DNA of 35,574 nucleotides from Dehalococcoidia bacterium. Lineage in GTDB: Bacteria; Chloroflexota; Dehalococcoidia; Dehalococcoidales; JAUXAP01. The DNA lies in assembly GCA_030619865.1 (NCBI GenBank), contig JAUXAP010000009.1:1-35574 (forward strand), read 5' to 3'. A model generated the notes under the pieces. The model was not told the origin of the DNA. It did no database searches and was given only the letters and a program-made list of their open reading frames with translations. A program made the translations under genes and the position numbers. Below, piece after piece: positions 24,361 through 32,296 of the stretch (positions within the stretch are counted from its first letter, which is position 1; every line of letters starts with the position of its first letter).

Positions 24361-25258
24361 ATTCCGCTTTCTTCTTCAGGTTCTTTGTCGGGTTGCGGAA
24401 TTCGCAGGGCACCTTTGTCTGGCACAGCCCGCACCCGGCTACGCTCACATCATATTCCTTCTTTAAGTAACCAATATCCTCATTCATATACGCCCGGCAC
24501 TTTATCTTGTCGTGACCGTTCTCAGTGATAGCCCCGGCTGGGCAGCGGTTAATACAGGCTTTACAGCTAACGCCTACGTAGAAGAGGCAGTTTGAGAGTC
24601 GGCTTTTGGCTGTCCTGAGGCTTGCTGGCAGGACGAGGTCGGTAACTACACTTCCACAGCGGTGGGCGATGCCACGCTCGGTAATCAAGGCATCGGAAAG
24701 ACTGAAAGTACCATGGCCAGCAGCATAGGCGATGTGTCTTTCTGACCAGTTTGAGTAACGCCCCCTCTCATTAGAATCTCTCTTGAAATAAGGCTGAAGG
24801 GCTGGCGCTACCGCCAGGTATCCCTTTGCGATGAGGAGTTCTACCACATGCTCCCGCACGGCGTCATTAAACTTCTCCCCATACCAGCGGCTATGTGACC
24901 AGAGGCGAGTAGGAGCAAGCTTCTCACCGCGGTTAGACTCGCGTATCTTCTCGGCGAGGGGCAGAATCCAGCTTATGACTGAAATACGTGCTGGCATATC
25001 TTCAGGATTTTTACTATAGGCTTGAGCCAAGGCCTCGCGGGGGGTGAGGTGGATAGGAGCAACAACAGCCTTGTAATCAGCAAAGATGGGGTCATCGCCA
25101 TCAGCGAATTGCACCAGCGGCTCATCAAAGATAATCTGGCTATCGGTGTCAGATAGGCGGTTTAGGAGGCTGGTGCGGACAAATGCCTTTATTTCTTTCT
25201 CAACGAGCTGTGCCGGCTCTGCTTGAAATCCTTCTTTCGCCTTCTGTGAGCACATCAT
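24359..25258 (-). CDS. QueG/reductive-dehalogenase-like 4Fe-4S protein
   Basis: A 299-aa protein related to the COG1600 group (epoxyqueuosine reductases and the C-terminal half of RdhA). WSERHIAYAAGHGTFSLSD and LITERGIAHRCGSVVTDL (about 171-207) match the corrinoid/substrate fold, and two ferredoxin-like cysteine sets follow: CKACINRCP (Cys232, 235, 239) with Cys254, and CGLCQTKVPC (Cys276, 279, 285). There is no Tat signal or membrane anchor, and it is shorter than a true RdhA, so a cytoplasmic redox enzyme is more likely than a respiratory dehalogenase. Two ATGs start the ORF; the second (25255) has better spacing to GAGGAGG. It is 25 nt downstream of the GNAT gene and probably cotranscribed with it. 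Confidence 0.78.
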   Translation of the reverse strand: MMCSQKAKEGFQAEPAQLVEKEIKAFVRTSLLNRLSDTDSQIIFDEPLVQFADGDDPIFADYKAVVAPIHLTPREALAQAYSKNPEDMPARISVISWILPLAEKIRESNRGEKLAPTRLWSHSRWYGEKFNDAVREHVVELLIAKGYLAVAPALQPYFKRDSNERGRYSNWSERHIAYAAGHGTFSLSDALITERGIAHRCGSVVTDLVLPASLRTAKSRLSNCLFYVGVSCKACINRCPAGAITENGHDKIKCRAYMNEDIGYLKKEYDVSVAGCGLCQTKVPCEFRNPTKNLKKKAE

Positions 25259-25283
25259 TTGCCCTCCTCAATCTTATGCTATC

Positions 25284-25760
25284 CTAACAGTTTATCCCCA
25301 AAACCACCGAGGTTTCAATCTGGCGCTGAGGGATATCCCAGTAGGTTTTTAGTAGCTCATCCTTATTGGGCTGAAGGCTGAAGCCGCGTTTTTGATAGAA
25401 ATCAATCGCCCAGTGAGCATCGGCCCAGGTCCCCATCAGCAGGCGGGAGGTGGTAACCAGACCCTTAAGGTGATTTAAGAGTTTACTGCCTATCCCCTGT
25501 TTCTGCCATCGGGGTAATACATAGGCGTGGCGGATAAGGGTAACATCCTTAATCGGCTCAAACCCCATTACTCCCACCAGCTCACCGTTTATCTCCCAGC
25601 CGAAGAAGGTCAGGCGCTTCATTTCCCGCTTGAGCTCATCCATAGACATATAGGGCTGATGGTAACAGTCAGCCGGTATAATGCCTTCGTAGGCTTGGGC
25701 TGCCTTATTGATGATAAAATGTATCCTTTTGGTGTCACCGAGTTGGCAGGCACGAATCAT
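25284..25760 (-). CDS. GNAT-family N-acetyltransferase
   Basis: A 158-aa protein with the GNAT acetyl-CoA loop LPRWQKQGIGSKLL (about 82-95) and the usual end, FYQKRGFSLQPN then YWDIPQRQIETSVVLG. The substrate is unknown. The ATG has no Shine-Dalgarno and lies 7 nt from a TGTTACAAT extended -10 (minus strand, 25776-25768), so this message may also be leaderless. The 3' end is the source of the tail repeat found at 24008 and, in part, 24343. It starts about 50 bp from the divergent Smr ORF and is followed by the Fe-S gene. Confidence 0.88.
   Translation of the reverse strand: MIRACQLGDTKRIHFIINKAAQAYEGIIPADCYHQPYMSMDELKREMKRLTFFGWEINGELVGVMGFEPIKDVTLIRHAYVLPRWQKQGIGSKLLNHLKGLVTTSRLLMGTWADAHWAIDFYQKRGFSLQPNKDELLKTYWDIPQRQIETSVVLGINC
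25303..25336. repeat. GNAT tail repeat, copy C (native 3' end)
   Basis: The plus-strand 21-mer at 25303-25323 is identical to copy A, with most of the next 13 bases also shared. Here it encodes the real C-terminus of the GNAT protein. Confidence 0.65.
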
Positions 25761-25890
25761 AAGTCCAATTGTAACACGTATCTGTATTTAGTGCTTAGAC
25801 AAAACTGCGATGTTCTCAAATGTGGGGGCTAGATATGTTGTCCTATCTTTAATTATAGTGCTACAATCAGCCCAGGGGGTATTAGCTCTC

Positions 25891-26175
25891 GTGGATAAGC
25901 ATGAATATCACGCCAATATAAGACCAGTAACAGACGAAGTGCACCTTCGCCGACTCACAATGGATGAAGCACTGCTGAAGCTTGACCAATACCTGAATGA
26001 TGCCTTTATGGCTGGACTATACCAGGTCAGGGTAGTTCATGGTAAGGGGGCGGGGATTCTGCGTCAGTCAGTCCGTGAGCAGCTGGCCAAACATTCACTG
26101 GTTAAATCATACCGCCCCGGTGGTTATGGGGAAGGGGGCGCTGGAGTTACCATAGTGGAACTAGCTCCCAAATAG
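25891..26175 (+). CDS. Stand-alone Smr-domain protein
   Basis: Smr domains, found at the C-terminus of MutS2 and as small solo proteins, bind or nick nucleic acids. HLRRLTMDEALLKLDQYLNDAFMAGL, VRVVHGKGAGILRQSVREQL and EGGAGVTIVEL are all diagnostic. The track begins at ATG 25810, but the extra 27 residues are hydrophobic, unlike any Smr leader, and overlap a TTGTCC-N18-TACAAT promoter-like sequence. GTG 25891, 11 nt after AGGGGGT, gives a 94-aa protein that fits the domain. The longer start is not excluded. No MutS2 core is present nearby. Confidence 0.78.
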   Translation: MDKHEYHANIRPVTDEVHLRRLTMDEALLKLDQYLNDAFMAGLYQVRVVHGKGAGILRQSVREQLAKHSLVKSYRPGGYGEGGAGVTIVELAPK

Positions 26176-26213
26176 CAGGTGACTTAACCGGTTGGCAAGT
26201 AATAGCTAATCCA

Positions 26214-26242
26214 TTGAACGGTTAAAGGTTTTTAGTTATAAT
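26214..26242 (+). promoter_or_regulatory. tRNA promoter
   Basis: TTGAAC (26214-26219), a 17-bp spacer and a perfect TATAAT (26237-26242), ending 13 nt before the tRNA-His. Confidence 0.75.
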
Positions 26243-26255
26243 GTCTATACTTCTT

Positions 26256-26333
26256 GGTGAGTGTCGCCTAGTGGTCTAAGGCGCCAGGTTGTGGCCCTGG
26301 AGAACGAGGGTTCAAATCCCTCCACTCACCCCA
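26256..26333 (+). tRNA. tRNA-His (GTG)
   Basis: The acceptor stem GTGAGTG pairs with CACTCAC. The anticodon stem CCAGG/CCTGG encloses the loop TTGTGGC with anticodon GTG at 26291-26293. GTTCAAATC forms the T-loop. The genomic G at 26256 opposite C73 is the extra G-1 typical of tRNA-His, and the CCA end is encoded. Confidence 0.95.
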
Positions 26334-26341
26334 CTAATTAA

Positions 26342-26414
26342 GCGCCTATAGCTCAGCGGACAGAGCATCGGTCTTCGGAACCGAGTGTCGTGGGTTCGAA
26401 TCCCTCTAGGCGCG
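26342..26414 (+). tRNA. tRNA-Arg (TCG)
   Basis: The acceptor stem GCGCCTA pairs with TAGGCGC. The anticodon stem TCGGT/ACCGA holds the loop CTTCGGA with anticodon TCG at 26375-26377. The T-loop is GTTCGAATC. CCA is not encoded, unlike the neighbouring tRNA-His. It lies 8 nt downstream and is probably cotranscribed. Confidence 0.95.
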
Positions 26415-26508
26415 CTTATAGATACTACAATTGAGCTGGGCACAAGCACTAAGACAAGGGATATGGTGAGCGATTAGTTCATTCTGGAAATTGAGGAGAG
26501 TTTACAAA

Positions 26509-27783
26509 ATGAATTCGCGAGAGCGTGTCCATCTCGTATTAAATCATCAGGAGCCAGATTGCGTGCCAGTGGACTTGGGTGGAAGTGCTACAAGTGGGAT
26601 GCACGTGAGCTCTGTTTATTTGCTGCGCCAAGCTTTAGGGTTGGATGAACCGGGCACGCCAGTCAAAGTAATTGAACCCTACCAAATGTTGGGTGAGATC
26701 AAGCCTGATCTAATTGAGGCGCTCGGAATTGACGTTGTTGGGATCAGCTCCTTGAAGACCCTTTTTGGCTTTAAGAATGAGGACTGGAAGCCGTGGACAA
26801 CTTTTGACGGGACGCCAGTTTTGGTTCCCGGGGTTTTCAATACTGACCCTGAACCAAGTGGTGATATTCTTCAATACCCTGAGGGTGATAAATCGGCTCC
26901 GCCCAGTGGACGTATGCCGCAAGGAGGATGGTACTTTGACGCCATTATCCGGCAACCACCGTTGGATGAGGATAACCTGAATATTGAGGACAACTTGGAA
27001 GAGTTCGGGCCGACATCGGAGGAAGAATTAGCGCATTTTGGGCGTGAAGCCAAGCGATTATACGAAGAGACAGATAAGGCAATCCTAGCCAACTTTGGCG
27101 GCACTGCTTTTGGTGATATTGCATTGGTACCTGCTCCATGGATGAAGTATCCCAAGGGCATCCGTGATGTAACGGAGTGGTACATCAGCACGGTAGCACG
27201 CCGTGATTATGTTTATAAAATTTTCGAATATCAGTGTGATATTGCACTTGAAAACTTGGCAAAGATTTACGAGGTTGTGGGTAACCGTGTGACGGTGGTC
27301 TTCGCAACAGGTACCGACTTCGGCGCTCAAAATGGGCCGTTCATCTCCACGCAAACTTATCGCGAACTGTACAAGCCGTTTCACATTCGCGTCAACAATT
27401 GGATACATAAAAATACTCAGTGGAAATCATTTATTCACACGTGTGGCTCAGTTAGGTCGTTGCTTCCAGATTTTATCGACGACGGTTTTGACATTCTCAA
27501 CCCGGTGCAGACTTCAGCGGCTCACATGGATCCTTTGGAACTTAAGCGAGAATTTGGCGGGGAGATTACCTTTTGGGGAGGCGGTATTGATACCCAACGG
27601 ATACTTCCGTTTGGCACGCCGGTTGAGGTTCGTCAGGATGTTCATGAACGCTTCAGAATCTTTGCTCCGGGTGGTGGCTTTGTTTTCAACTCTATTCATA
27701 ATATTCAAGCAGGAGTGCCTACCGAGAACTTACTAGCGCTGTATGAGGCGGTCAAGGAATACCGTAATTATCCAATCACTTAG
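26509..27783 (+). CDS. Uroporphyrinogen decarboxylase-family methyltransferase
   Basis: A 424-aa TIM-barrel protein of the UROD/MtaA/CmuA superfamily. The N-terminus NSRERVHLVLNHQEPDCVPVDLGG is typical of the methyltransferase branch, as is FIHTCGSVRSLLPDFIDDGFDILNPVQ, whose HxC element belongs to the zinc site that activates thiols or demethylates cobalamin. Haem synthesis is unlikely, because a corrinoid protein follows 51 nt later. Together they could move a methyl group from a methylated substrate, or to coenzyme M or folate; the substrate is unknown and no reactivase or MtrH partner is in view. The start is ATG 26509, 8 nt after GAGGAGAG, rather than the track's TTG. Confidence 0.87.
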   Translation: MNSRERVHLVLNHQEPDCVPVDLGGSATSGMHVSSVYLLRQALGLDEPGTPVKVIEPYQMLGEIKPDLIEALGIDVVGISSLKTLFGFKNEDWKPWTTFDGTPVLVPGVFNTDPEPSGDILQYPEGDKSAPPSGRMPQGGWYFDAIIRQPPLDEDNLNIEDNLEEFGPTSEEELAHFGREAKRLYEETDKAILANFGGTAFGDIALVPAPWMKYPKGIRDVTEWYISTVARRDYVYKIFEYQCDIALENLAKIYEVVGNRVTVVFATGTDFGAQNGPFISTQTYRELYKPFHIRVNNWIHKNTQWKSFIHTCGSVRSLLPDFIDDGFDILNPVQTSAAHMDPLELKREFGGEITFWGGGIDTQRILPFGTPVEVRQDVHERFRIFAPGGGFVFNSIHNIQAGVPTENLLALYEAVKEYRNYPIT

Positions 27784-27834
27784 TGGTAATGAATGAATTT
27801 TGTAGTCGGGATGTAATTTTAAGGGAGGGTCATT

Positions 27835-28473
27835 ATGTCCACTATTATAGAAAATATTAATAAAAGTATAATTCTGGGGGATTATAAGAGTATCACCCCG
27901 CTTGTTGAGCAGGCGTTAGCTGAAGGGATTGACGCTAGTACAATTCTTAATTCAGCCTTAATCCCCCCAATGAACGAGGTGGGTGGGAGATTTGAGCGTG
28001 GTGAATACTTTGTCCCCGAGATGCTGATGGCAGCGCGGGCCATGCAGACCGGGCTTAAGATACTCAAACCACTCCTGGTAGAAAGTGGGACGAAACCACT
28101 CGGCAGAGTCGCGATTGGTACAGTCAAAGGGGACCTCCATGACATTGGCAAGGGCTTGGTGGCTATAATGCTGGAGGGAGTTGGTTTAGAGATTATTGAT
28201 CTGGGCACAGACGTGTCACCAGCCCAATTTGTAGGTGCGATCCCTTCTGATGTCGGCATCGTGGCAATGTCAGCTTTACTCACTACGACAATGACGCAGA
28301 TGAAGGTGGTCATTGAAGCGCTCAGCGAAGCCGGTGTGAGAGAGCGCGTTAAAGTGATGGTTGGGGGCGCACCAGTTACTCAAGCCTTTGCTAACGAGAT
28401 TGGGGCAGATGGATATGCCCCGGATGCGGGTGCAGCAGCCCGCCTGGCCAAGCATCTTCTTGGTATTGACTAG
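27835..28473 (+). CDS. Corrinoid (B12-binding) methyltransferase protein
   Basis: A 212-aa protein with an N-terminal four-helix cap domain (1-85; PPMNEVGGRFERGEYFVPEML) and a C-terminal Rossmann-like B12 domain with the DxHxxG motif GDLHDIGKG, where His102 is the lower cobalt ligand; VGGAPVT and GADGYAPDAGAAARL close the site. It is the size of MtbC/MttC/MtaC-type carriers. AAGGGAGG lies upstream of the ATG. It is paired with the UROD-type methyltransferase as carrier and transferase. It converges on pckA with only 27 nt between stops. Confidence 0.93.
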   Translation: MSTIIENINKSIILGDYKSITPLVEQALAEGIDASTILNSALIPPMNEVGGRFERGEYFVPEMLMAARAMQTGLKILKPLLVESGTKPLGRVAIGTVKGDLHDIGKGLVAIMLEGVGLEIIDLGTDVSPAQFVGAIPSDVGIVAMSALLTTTMTQMKVVIEALSEAGVRERVKVMVGGAPVTQAFANEIGADGYAPDAGAAARLAKHLLGID

Positions 28474-28500
28474 CACTCCCATGATATCCTGGGTTAAAAC

Positions 28501-30099
28501 TTAGGCTTGGCTGAAAACCTTTTTTATATTGGGATGGAGACCACTGCCAATTTTTTCGACAGCTTTATATCTGATTTTATTAAGTTCCCTTTGTTTTTCT
28601 TCAAATTCAGTCGATGAGTAAAGCTTTTCGGGGTGCAGGTAAATATCATCAACAACCCTAATTGCTCCCGGCACCTTAAAGCCGGTGGGAGAATCTATCC
28701 AATCTTCGAGGCCCCCTCTTAGTAAAGAATCTAATACCCCCACGGTATGTTCCAATCTTATATCTCTGTAGTATTCTCCTTCACCTATCCCTCCAGTATT
28801 TATCAAATAGTAATTTAAGTGGGGAAGGCCTTTTATTATCTCATAAAATATATTGGCATGTTCGGCTAAATTACCAACTACAAAGGGGTCATAGAAAAAC
28901 TCACTTCTGATTCTTCCCGCCTGGGTTGGGTCACCAGCCGAAGATTCCATTGCTTGTCCCAAAACCATCAGGGCGGCTGCCTCCTCGGGGGTTAATTTTG
29001 ATATCGCCGGAATCAGTGGCCCTCTAGTGATAAGAATCAGGTTATCCACTCTATCCACATCAATATAGGGGCTGGCATGCATAAAATCTCTTCTCAGTAT
29101 GACTGCTCTGCCATTTGATGTTCGTGTGAAATTGTAGAAGTCAAAATCTCCGTCTTCAGTTACGTGAACATTCTCACAGACGGTTTCTGGTTTTAGTAGA
29201 CCATAAAATATTTCACTTTGCTCTCCAGGGTTCACTCCCTCTGTTTTTACGAATACCCCCCCGGCTTCAAAGCCATGAAAGGAACCATCGGGCATGAGGG
29301 TTCCGCCATCGTCCTGAATAAGCCAGGACCTCTCCTTGCCTTTTTTGGCCATGATTCTACAAGTTGTAGTTGTTTTCCCATTGGCGCTTAGTGCGATAAG
29401 TAATGTCCTCCTTGTGTGGTAGTTTCCGTGTACTGATTGGAGGTAATCTTCTCTACAACCGGTATGTAAGAAGATTCCACCCCTTCTAGTTTTAACTACC
29501 CAATCCTCTGCGGCGAAAACTCCCTTCTTATATTCACCTATATAGTTGCCATTCCTGATTATCTTGACAAACCTTTCATTATCCAGCATAGCTAATCTTA
29601 TGGTGATATCCTTCTGGGGGAGTGGCTTGGATTTATTAGTTTGAAAAGCTTCATCAGCGAAAAATAAGATTTGGTAGGTTGGCTCTTTAACCTCTCTTTT
29701 CACGGGTATAAAAAGGTTCCCCCCACCATAGGCAACATGGGCAAACCGCTCAGGAACAATTAACCTAACTGTGGTTTCACTATTTTTATTACCCACAATT
29801 CTATCAACGGAAATCAATCTTTCCTTGGTCAGGGCTCTTTCGCACTGATCTAGTAGCTTTAGTTCTTTCCTGCCAAAATGATGGTCAACACTATTCTTAG
29901 TGAACATGGCTGACCGGGAAGTAGGTTCGCTTTCAGCAACAAAATTTCCGTAAATTGTTTTCCTGACCCCAGGCTCTTTTTCCAGGAGTCGTCTTAATGT
30001 TTCGTTAGAGGGATTATCTATTAACCTATTTTCGGCTATTGCTTTTTCCCTGATTCTATTAGCAGTTTGGGCGAACTGCTCTAGATCAAATTCTGACAC
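28501..30099 (-). CDS. pckA: Phosphoenolpyruvate carboxykinase (ATP), divergent
   Basis: Interconverts oxaloacetate plus ATP with PEP plus CO2. The family kinase P-loop appears as ALSANGKTTTT (about 236-246), the metal-binding region as IQDDGGTLMPDGSFHGFEAG (about 261-280), and FTRTSNGRAVILRRD supplies the substrate Arg region. FIPVKREVKEP and QILFFADEAF are further conserved blocks. The length of 532 aa suits ATP-type PckA, but the P-loop differs from the usual GTGKTTLS form, so it belongs to a divergent branch. The start is GTG, preceded by AAAGGGA. Confidence 0.82.
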   Translation of the reverse strand: MSEFDLEQFAQTANRIREKAIAENRLIDNPSNETLRRLLEKEPGVRKTIYGNFVAESEPTSRSAMFTKNSVDHHFGRKELKLLDQCERALTKERLISVDRIVGNKNSETTVRLIVPERFAHVAYGGGNLFIPVKREVKEPTYQILFFADEAFQTNKSKPLPQKDITIRLAMLDNERFVKIIRNGNYIGEYKKGVFAAEDWVVKTRRGGIFLHTGCREDYLQSVHGNYHTRRTLLIALSANGKTTTTCRIMAKKGKERSWLIQDDGGTLMPDGSFHGFEAGGVFVKTEGVNPGEQSEIFYGLLKPETVCENVHVTEDGDFDFYNFTRTSNGRAVILRRDFMHASPYIDVDRVDNLILITRGPLIPAISKLTPEEAAALMVLGQAMESSAGDPTQAGRIRSEFFYDPFVVGNLAEHANIFYEIIKGLPHLNYYLINTGGIGEGEYYRDIRLEHTVGVLDSLLRGGLEDWIDSPTGFKVPGAIRVVDDIYLHPEKLYSSTEFEEKQRELNKIRYKAVEKIGSGLHPNIKKVFSQA

Positions 30100-30207
30100 T
30101 TCGCTATCCCTTTCTTTACAGTTTTATAGCCTTATCATTTTGGTTGATTGTTAATTATAATACTTTATCTGGTGACTAAATACTAGTGTGAGATTAGGCT
30201 TTTCAGG

Positions 30208-30237
30208 TTGACAGTTGAGGAGTGATGAAAGTATAAT
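30208..30237 (+). promoter_or_regulatory. Consensus promoter of the rpmH-rnpA-yidD-yidC-jag cluster
   Basis: Perfect TTGACA (30208-30213), an 18-bp spacer and perfect TATAAT (30232-30237). The predicted start near 30244 leaves an approximately 19-nt leader with AAGGAG before rpmH. Confidence 0.8.
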
Positions 30238-30262
30238 AGCTTCAGCATATTAAGGAGTTAGA

Positions 30263-30403
30263 GTGCCGAAGAGGACTTATCAGCCAAAGAAGATTCCAAG
30301 GAAGCGGGAGCATGGCTTTCGGGCGAGAATGAGCACCCGGGGCGGGCGAGCTGTCTTAAAAGCAAGGCGACTCAAGGGCCGTGGGAAATTGACCGTGGTA
30401 TGA
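30263..30403 (+). CDS. rpmH: 50S ribosomal protein L34 (absent from ORF track)
   Basis: A 46-residue, very basic protein: [20 protein letters not shown], then [22 protein letters not shown], the unmistakable L34 sequence. The start is GTG, 5 nt after AAGGAG. The stop codon overlaps the rnpA ATG (ATGA), so the pair is translationally coupled. Too short for the supplied ORF list. Confidence 0.96.
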   Translation: MPKRTYQPKKIPRKREHGFRARMSTRGGRAVLKARRLKGRGKLTVV

Positions 30404-30777
30404 GAGTGAAATTGGTCGTAGGGGGGAATAACGGGGGTGGAGAATACATTACTAAGCCCGAACAGTACGCATTAGTTTACACTAAAGGCAGTTCGTGGGT
30501 GTGCAACCTGGTGGTGATGAAGGCTTTACCTAACGGTCTCGCATTATCTAGGTATGGCTTATCGGTTGGCAAACGAGTAGGTAAGGCAGTGGTAAGGAAT
30601 AGGGTAAAGCGCTTGCTTCGTGCAATCTTACGACTAACGTCACTTGAACCAGGATGGGATATTGTATTTATTGCCCGTCCGGCGACGGCTAAAGCTGATT
30701 ATGCTAATCTTAAAAGAGCGATTGAGGGTTTGTTGTCCCGAGCTCGGTTACTGAAGCCGGCTATGGTGAAGAGTTAG
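30400..30777 (+). CDS. rnpA: Ribonuclease P protein component
   Basis: Protein cofactor of RNase P, which matures tRNA 5' ends. The RNR motif block is clear: [24 protein letters not shown] (about 56-79), followed by [10 protein letters not shown]. The 125-aa length is normal, but the N-terminus (about 30 residues with GGNNGGGEY) does not resemble the usual basic R-L-rich start, so the true start may be internal or this lineage is divergent. The ATGA overlap with rpmH supports the start given. yidD follows after 21 nt. Confidence 0.9.
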   Translation: MRVKLVVGGNNGGGEYITKPEQYALVYTKGSSWVCNLVVMKALPNGLALSRYGLSVGKRVGKAVVRNRVKRLLRAILRLTSLEPGWDIVFIARPATAKADYANLKRAIEGLLSRARLLKPAMVKS

Positions 30778-30798
30778 TTATTTAATTAACGAGGGAAT

Positions 30799-31020
30799 AT
30801 GAAAGAGTTTGCCTTAAAATTAATTAAACTGTATCAGTTAACCATATCGCAGGTTACACCGCCATCTTGCCGCTTTACTCCAACTTGCTCTCAGTATACC
30901 TACGACGCTATCTTGAAGTTTGGTTTTTTAAAGGGGGTGTGGTTGGGGGCAAAGCGTTTAGCTCGCTGCCATCCTTTCCATTCAAGGGGTTATGACCCGG
31001 TACCTGATACTTGGCATTAG
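30799..31020 (+). CDS. yidD: Membrane protein insertion efficiency factor YidD
   Basis: A 73-residue protein with the family core [28 protein letters not shown] and [13 protein letters not shown], including its conserved cysteines. It assists YidC-dependent membrane insertion. GAGGGAA precedes the ATG. It sits in the usual place between rnpA and yidC, though here a propeller gene intervenes. Confidence 0.95.
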   Translation: MKEFALKLIKLYQLTISQVTPPSCRFTPTCSQYTYDAILKFGFLKGVWLGAKRLARCHPFHSRGYDPVPDTWH

Positions 31021-31060
31021 TCCTGTCTGCTTTGCAGTAAAGAATAGAGGAATTAAATAA

Positions 31061-32281
31061 ATGTGGTTTAAGAGAAGCTTTATTAATCTCATCCGCCTGG
31101 TAAATGACCTTTTTAAGCGAAAGCTGATATTGGGCAAGTCTTTGCTCTTGCTGGTTATGCTTCTCGTAGTTATGAGCGGGTTGATCAGTTTAGGCTGTGT
31201 TAGAGGTTTACAGCCAATCGGTTGGTCAGGGACGGTAGCGGCTGATGATGGCACTCTGTTTGTGGGTTCTAAAGAGGGGAGACTGGTGGCTGTTAATGTA
31301 ACTGATAGTAGTCGTCAGTGGTCGGAACTTCTAAAGGCTCCAAGGCAAGCCGGTGGATTTGGCTGCACACCTGCATTAGGTTGTGCAGCTGCATCAGCTG
31401 GGACGGCTATGTATGGAAGTCCTGCCGTGGCCGGGGATTTGGTTTACATTGGCGGTTACAATGGTAAGTTTTACGCCTTTTCTTCCAGTTCACTTACCGA
31501 AGCCCCGTGGATATATCCTCGTGAGGGTAATCTTCAACCTATTGTTGGCGGTCCAGTGGTAGCTCAGGGCAAGGTTTATTTTGGTGGTTCTGATGGTAAA
31601 GTCTACGCCTTGGAGGCAACTAAACTTAGTTGGGAATGGGAGTTTCAAACCGGGGATAAGATTTGGTCAACCCCGGCTATTGAGGGCGACACGCTATACA
31701 TTACTTCCCTTGACAAGAAACTCTACGCCATAGATGCTACCGATGGTAGTAAAAAATGGGAGTTTCCAACTGAAGGAGCTATTGCTTCATCGCCATTGGT
31801 TTATAATAACACGGTTTATATCGGTTCCTTTGATAGATATGTTTATGCGGTGGATGCTACAGATGGTAGTTTGAGATGGCGGTCAGAAGCTGAAGCTGGT
31901 AATTGGTTCTGGGCTAAACCTATAGCTTATAATAATGTTATCTATGCTCCGTGTCTTGACGGTAAGGTTTATATCCTAGATGCTGAAGATGGTCATGAGG
32001 TCGCAGATGCCATTGACCTAGGAAGCCCAATCAGTTCATCACCAGTTTTAGTTAATGGCTCGGTCATCTTTGCTTCGCAAGAAGGTATGATATATGCTTT
32101 GAATACTGATAACAACGAGCTTAAACGGCTAGCCAGTATTGAAGGAGAGGTATACAGCCCACTTTGTGCTAGTGAAGGGGTTGTTTATATTCACACTCAG
32201 GATCTGACTCTTCATCGTGTGGATGCTAACACAGGGGCTGAGTTGATGACCATTTCATTGAAAAAGCCTGAAGAAGATTAA
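31061..32281 (+). CDS. PQQ-type beta-propeller probable lipoprotein
   Basis: A 406-aa exported protein. Residues 1-26 are basic, 27-45 form a hydrophobic signal segment, and ISLGC (Cys46) is a slightly non-canonical lipobox. The remainder is made of repeats with the PQQ/BamB pattern, such as VYALEATKLSWEWEF, LYAIDATDGSKKWEF and VYAVDATDGSLRW; about seven to eight blades are visible. BamB-like propellers scaffold outer-membrane assembly in Gram-negatives, but here the gene lies in the yidD-yidC operon of an apparent monoderm, so a role in folding or insertion at the outer membrane face is possible yet unproven. GAGGA lies about 9 nt before the ATG. Confidence 0.82.
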   Translation: MWFKRSFINLIRLVNDLFKRKLILGKSLLLLVMLLVVMSGLISLGCVRGLQPIGWSGTVAADDGTLFVGSKEGRLVAVNVTDSSRQWSELLKAPRQAGGFGCTPALGCAAASAGTAMYGSPAVAGDLVYIGGYNGKFYAFSSSSLTEAPWIYPREGNLQPIVGGPVVAQGKVYFGGSDGKVYALEATKLSWEWEFQTGDKIWSTPAIEGDTLYITSLDKKLYAIDATDGSKKWEFPTEGAIASSPLVYNNTVYIGSFDRYVYAVDATDGSLRWRSEAEAGNWFWAKPIAYNNVIYAPCLDGKVYILDAEDGHEVADAIDLGSPISSSPVLVNGSVIFASQEGMIYALNTDNNELKRLASIEGEVYSPLCASEGVVYIHTQDLTLHRVDANTGAELMTISLKKPEED

Positions 32282-32296
32282 GGGAGGTAGGTTTCG

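Noticed and set aside
25810-25890. Signal peptide or membrane anchor at the N-terminus of the Smr protein
   Set aside because: This hydrophobic stretch lacks a ribosome-binding site and overlaps a promoter-like sequence; the GTG at 25891 gives a normal solo Smr domain.
27882-28313. 143-aa minus-strand ORF opposite the corrinoid gene
   Set aside because: It mirrors the conserved B12-binding coding sequence and has no ribosome-binding site or known motif.
30100-30262. Replication origin next to rpmH-rnpA
   Set aside because: No dnaA or dnaN and no cluster of DnaA boxes; the 163-bp gap holds only the rpmH promoter and the pckA ribosome-binding site.
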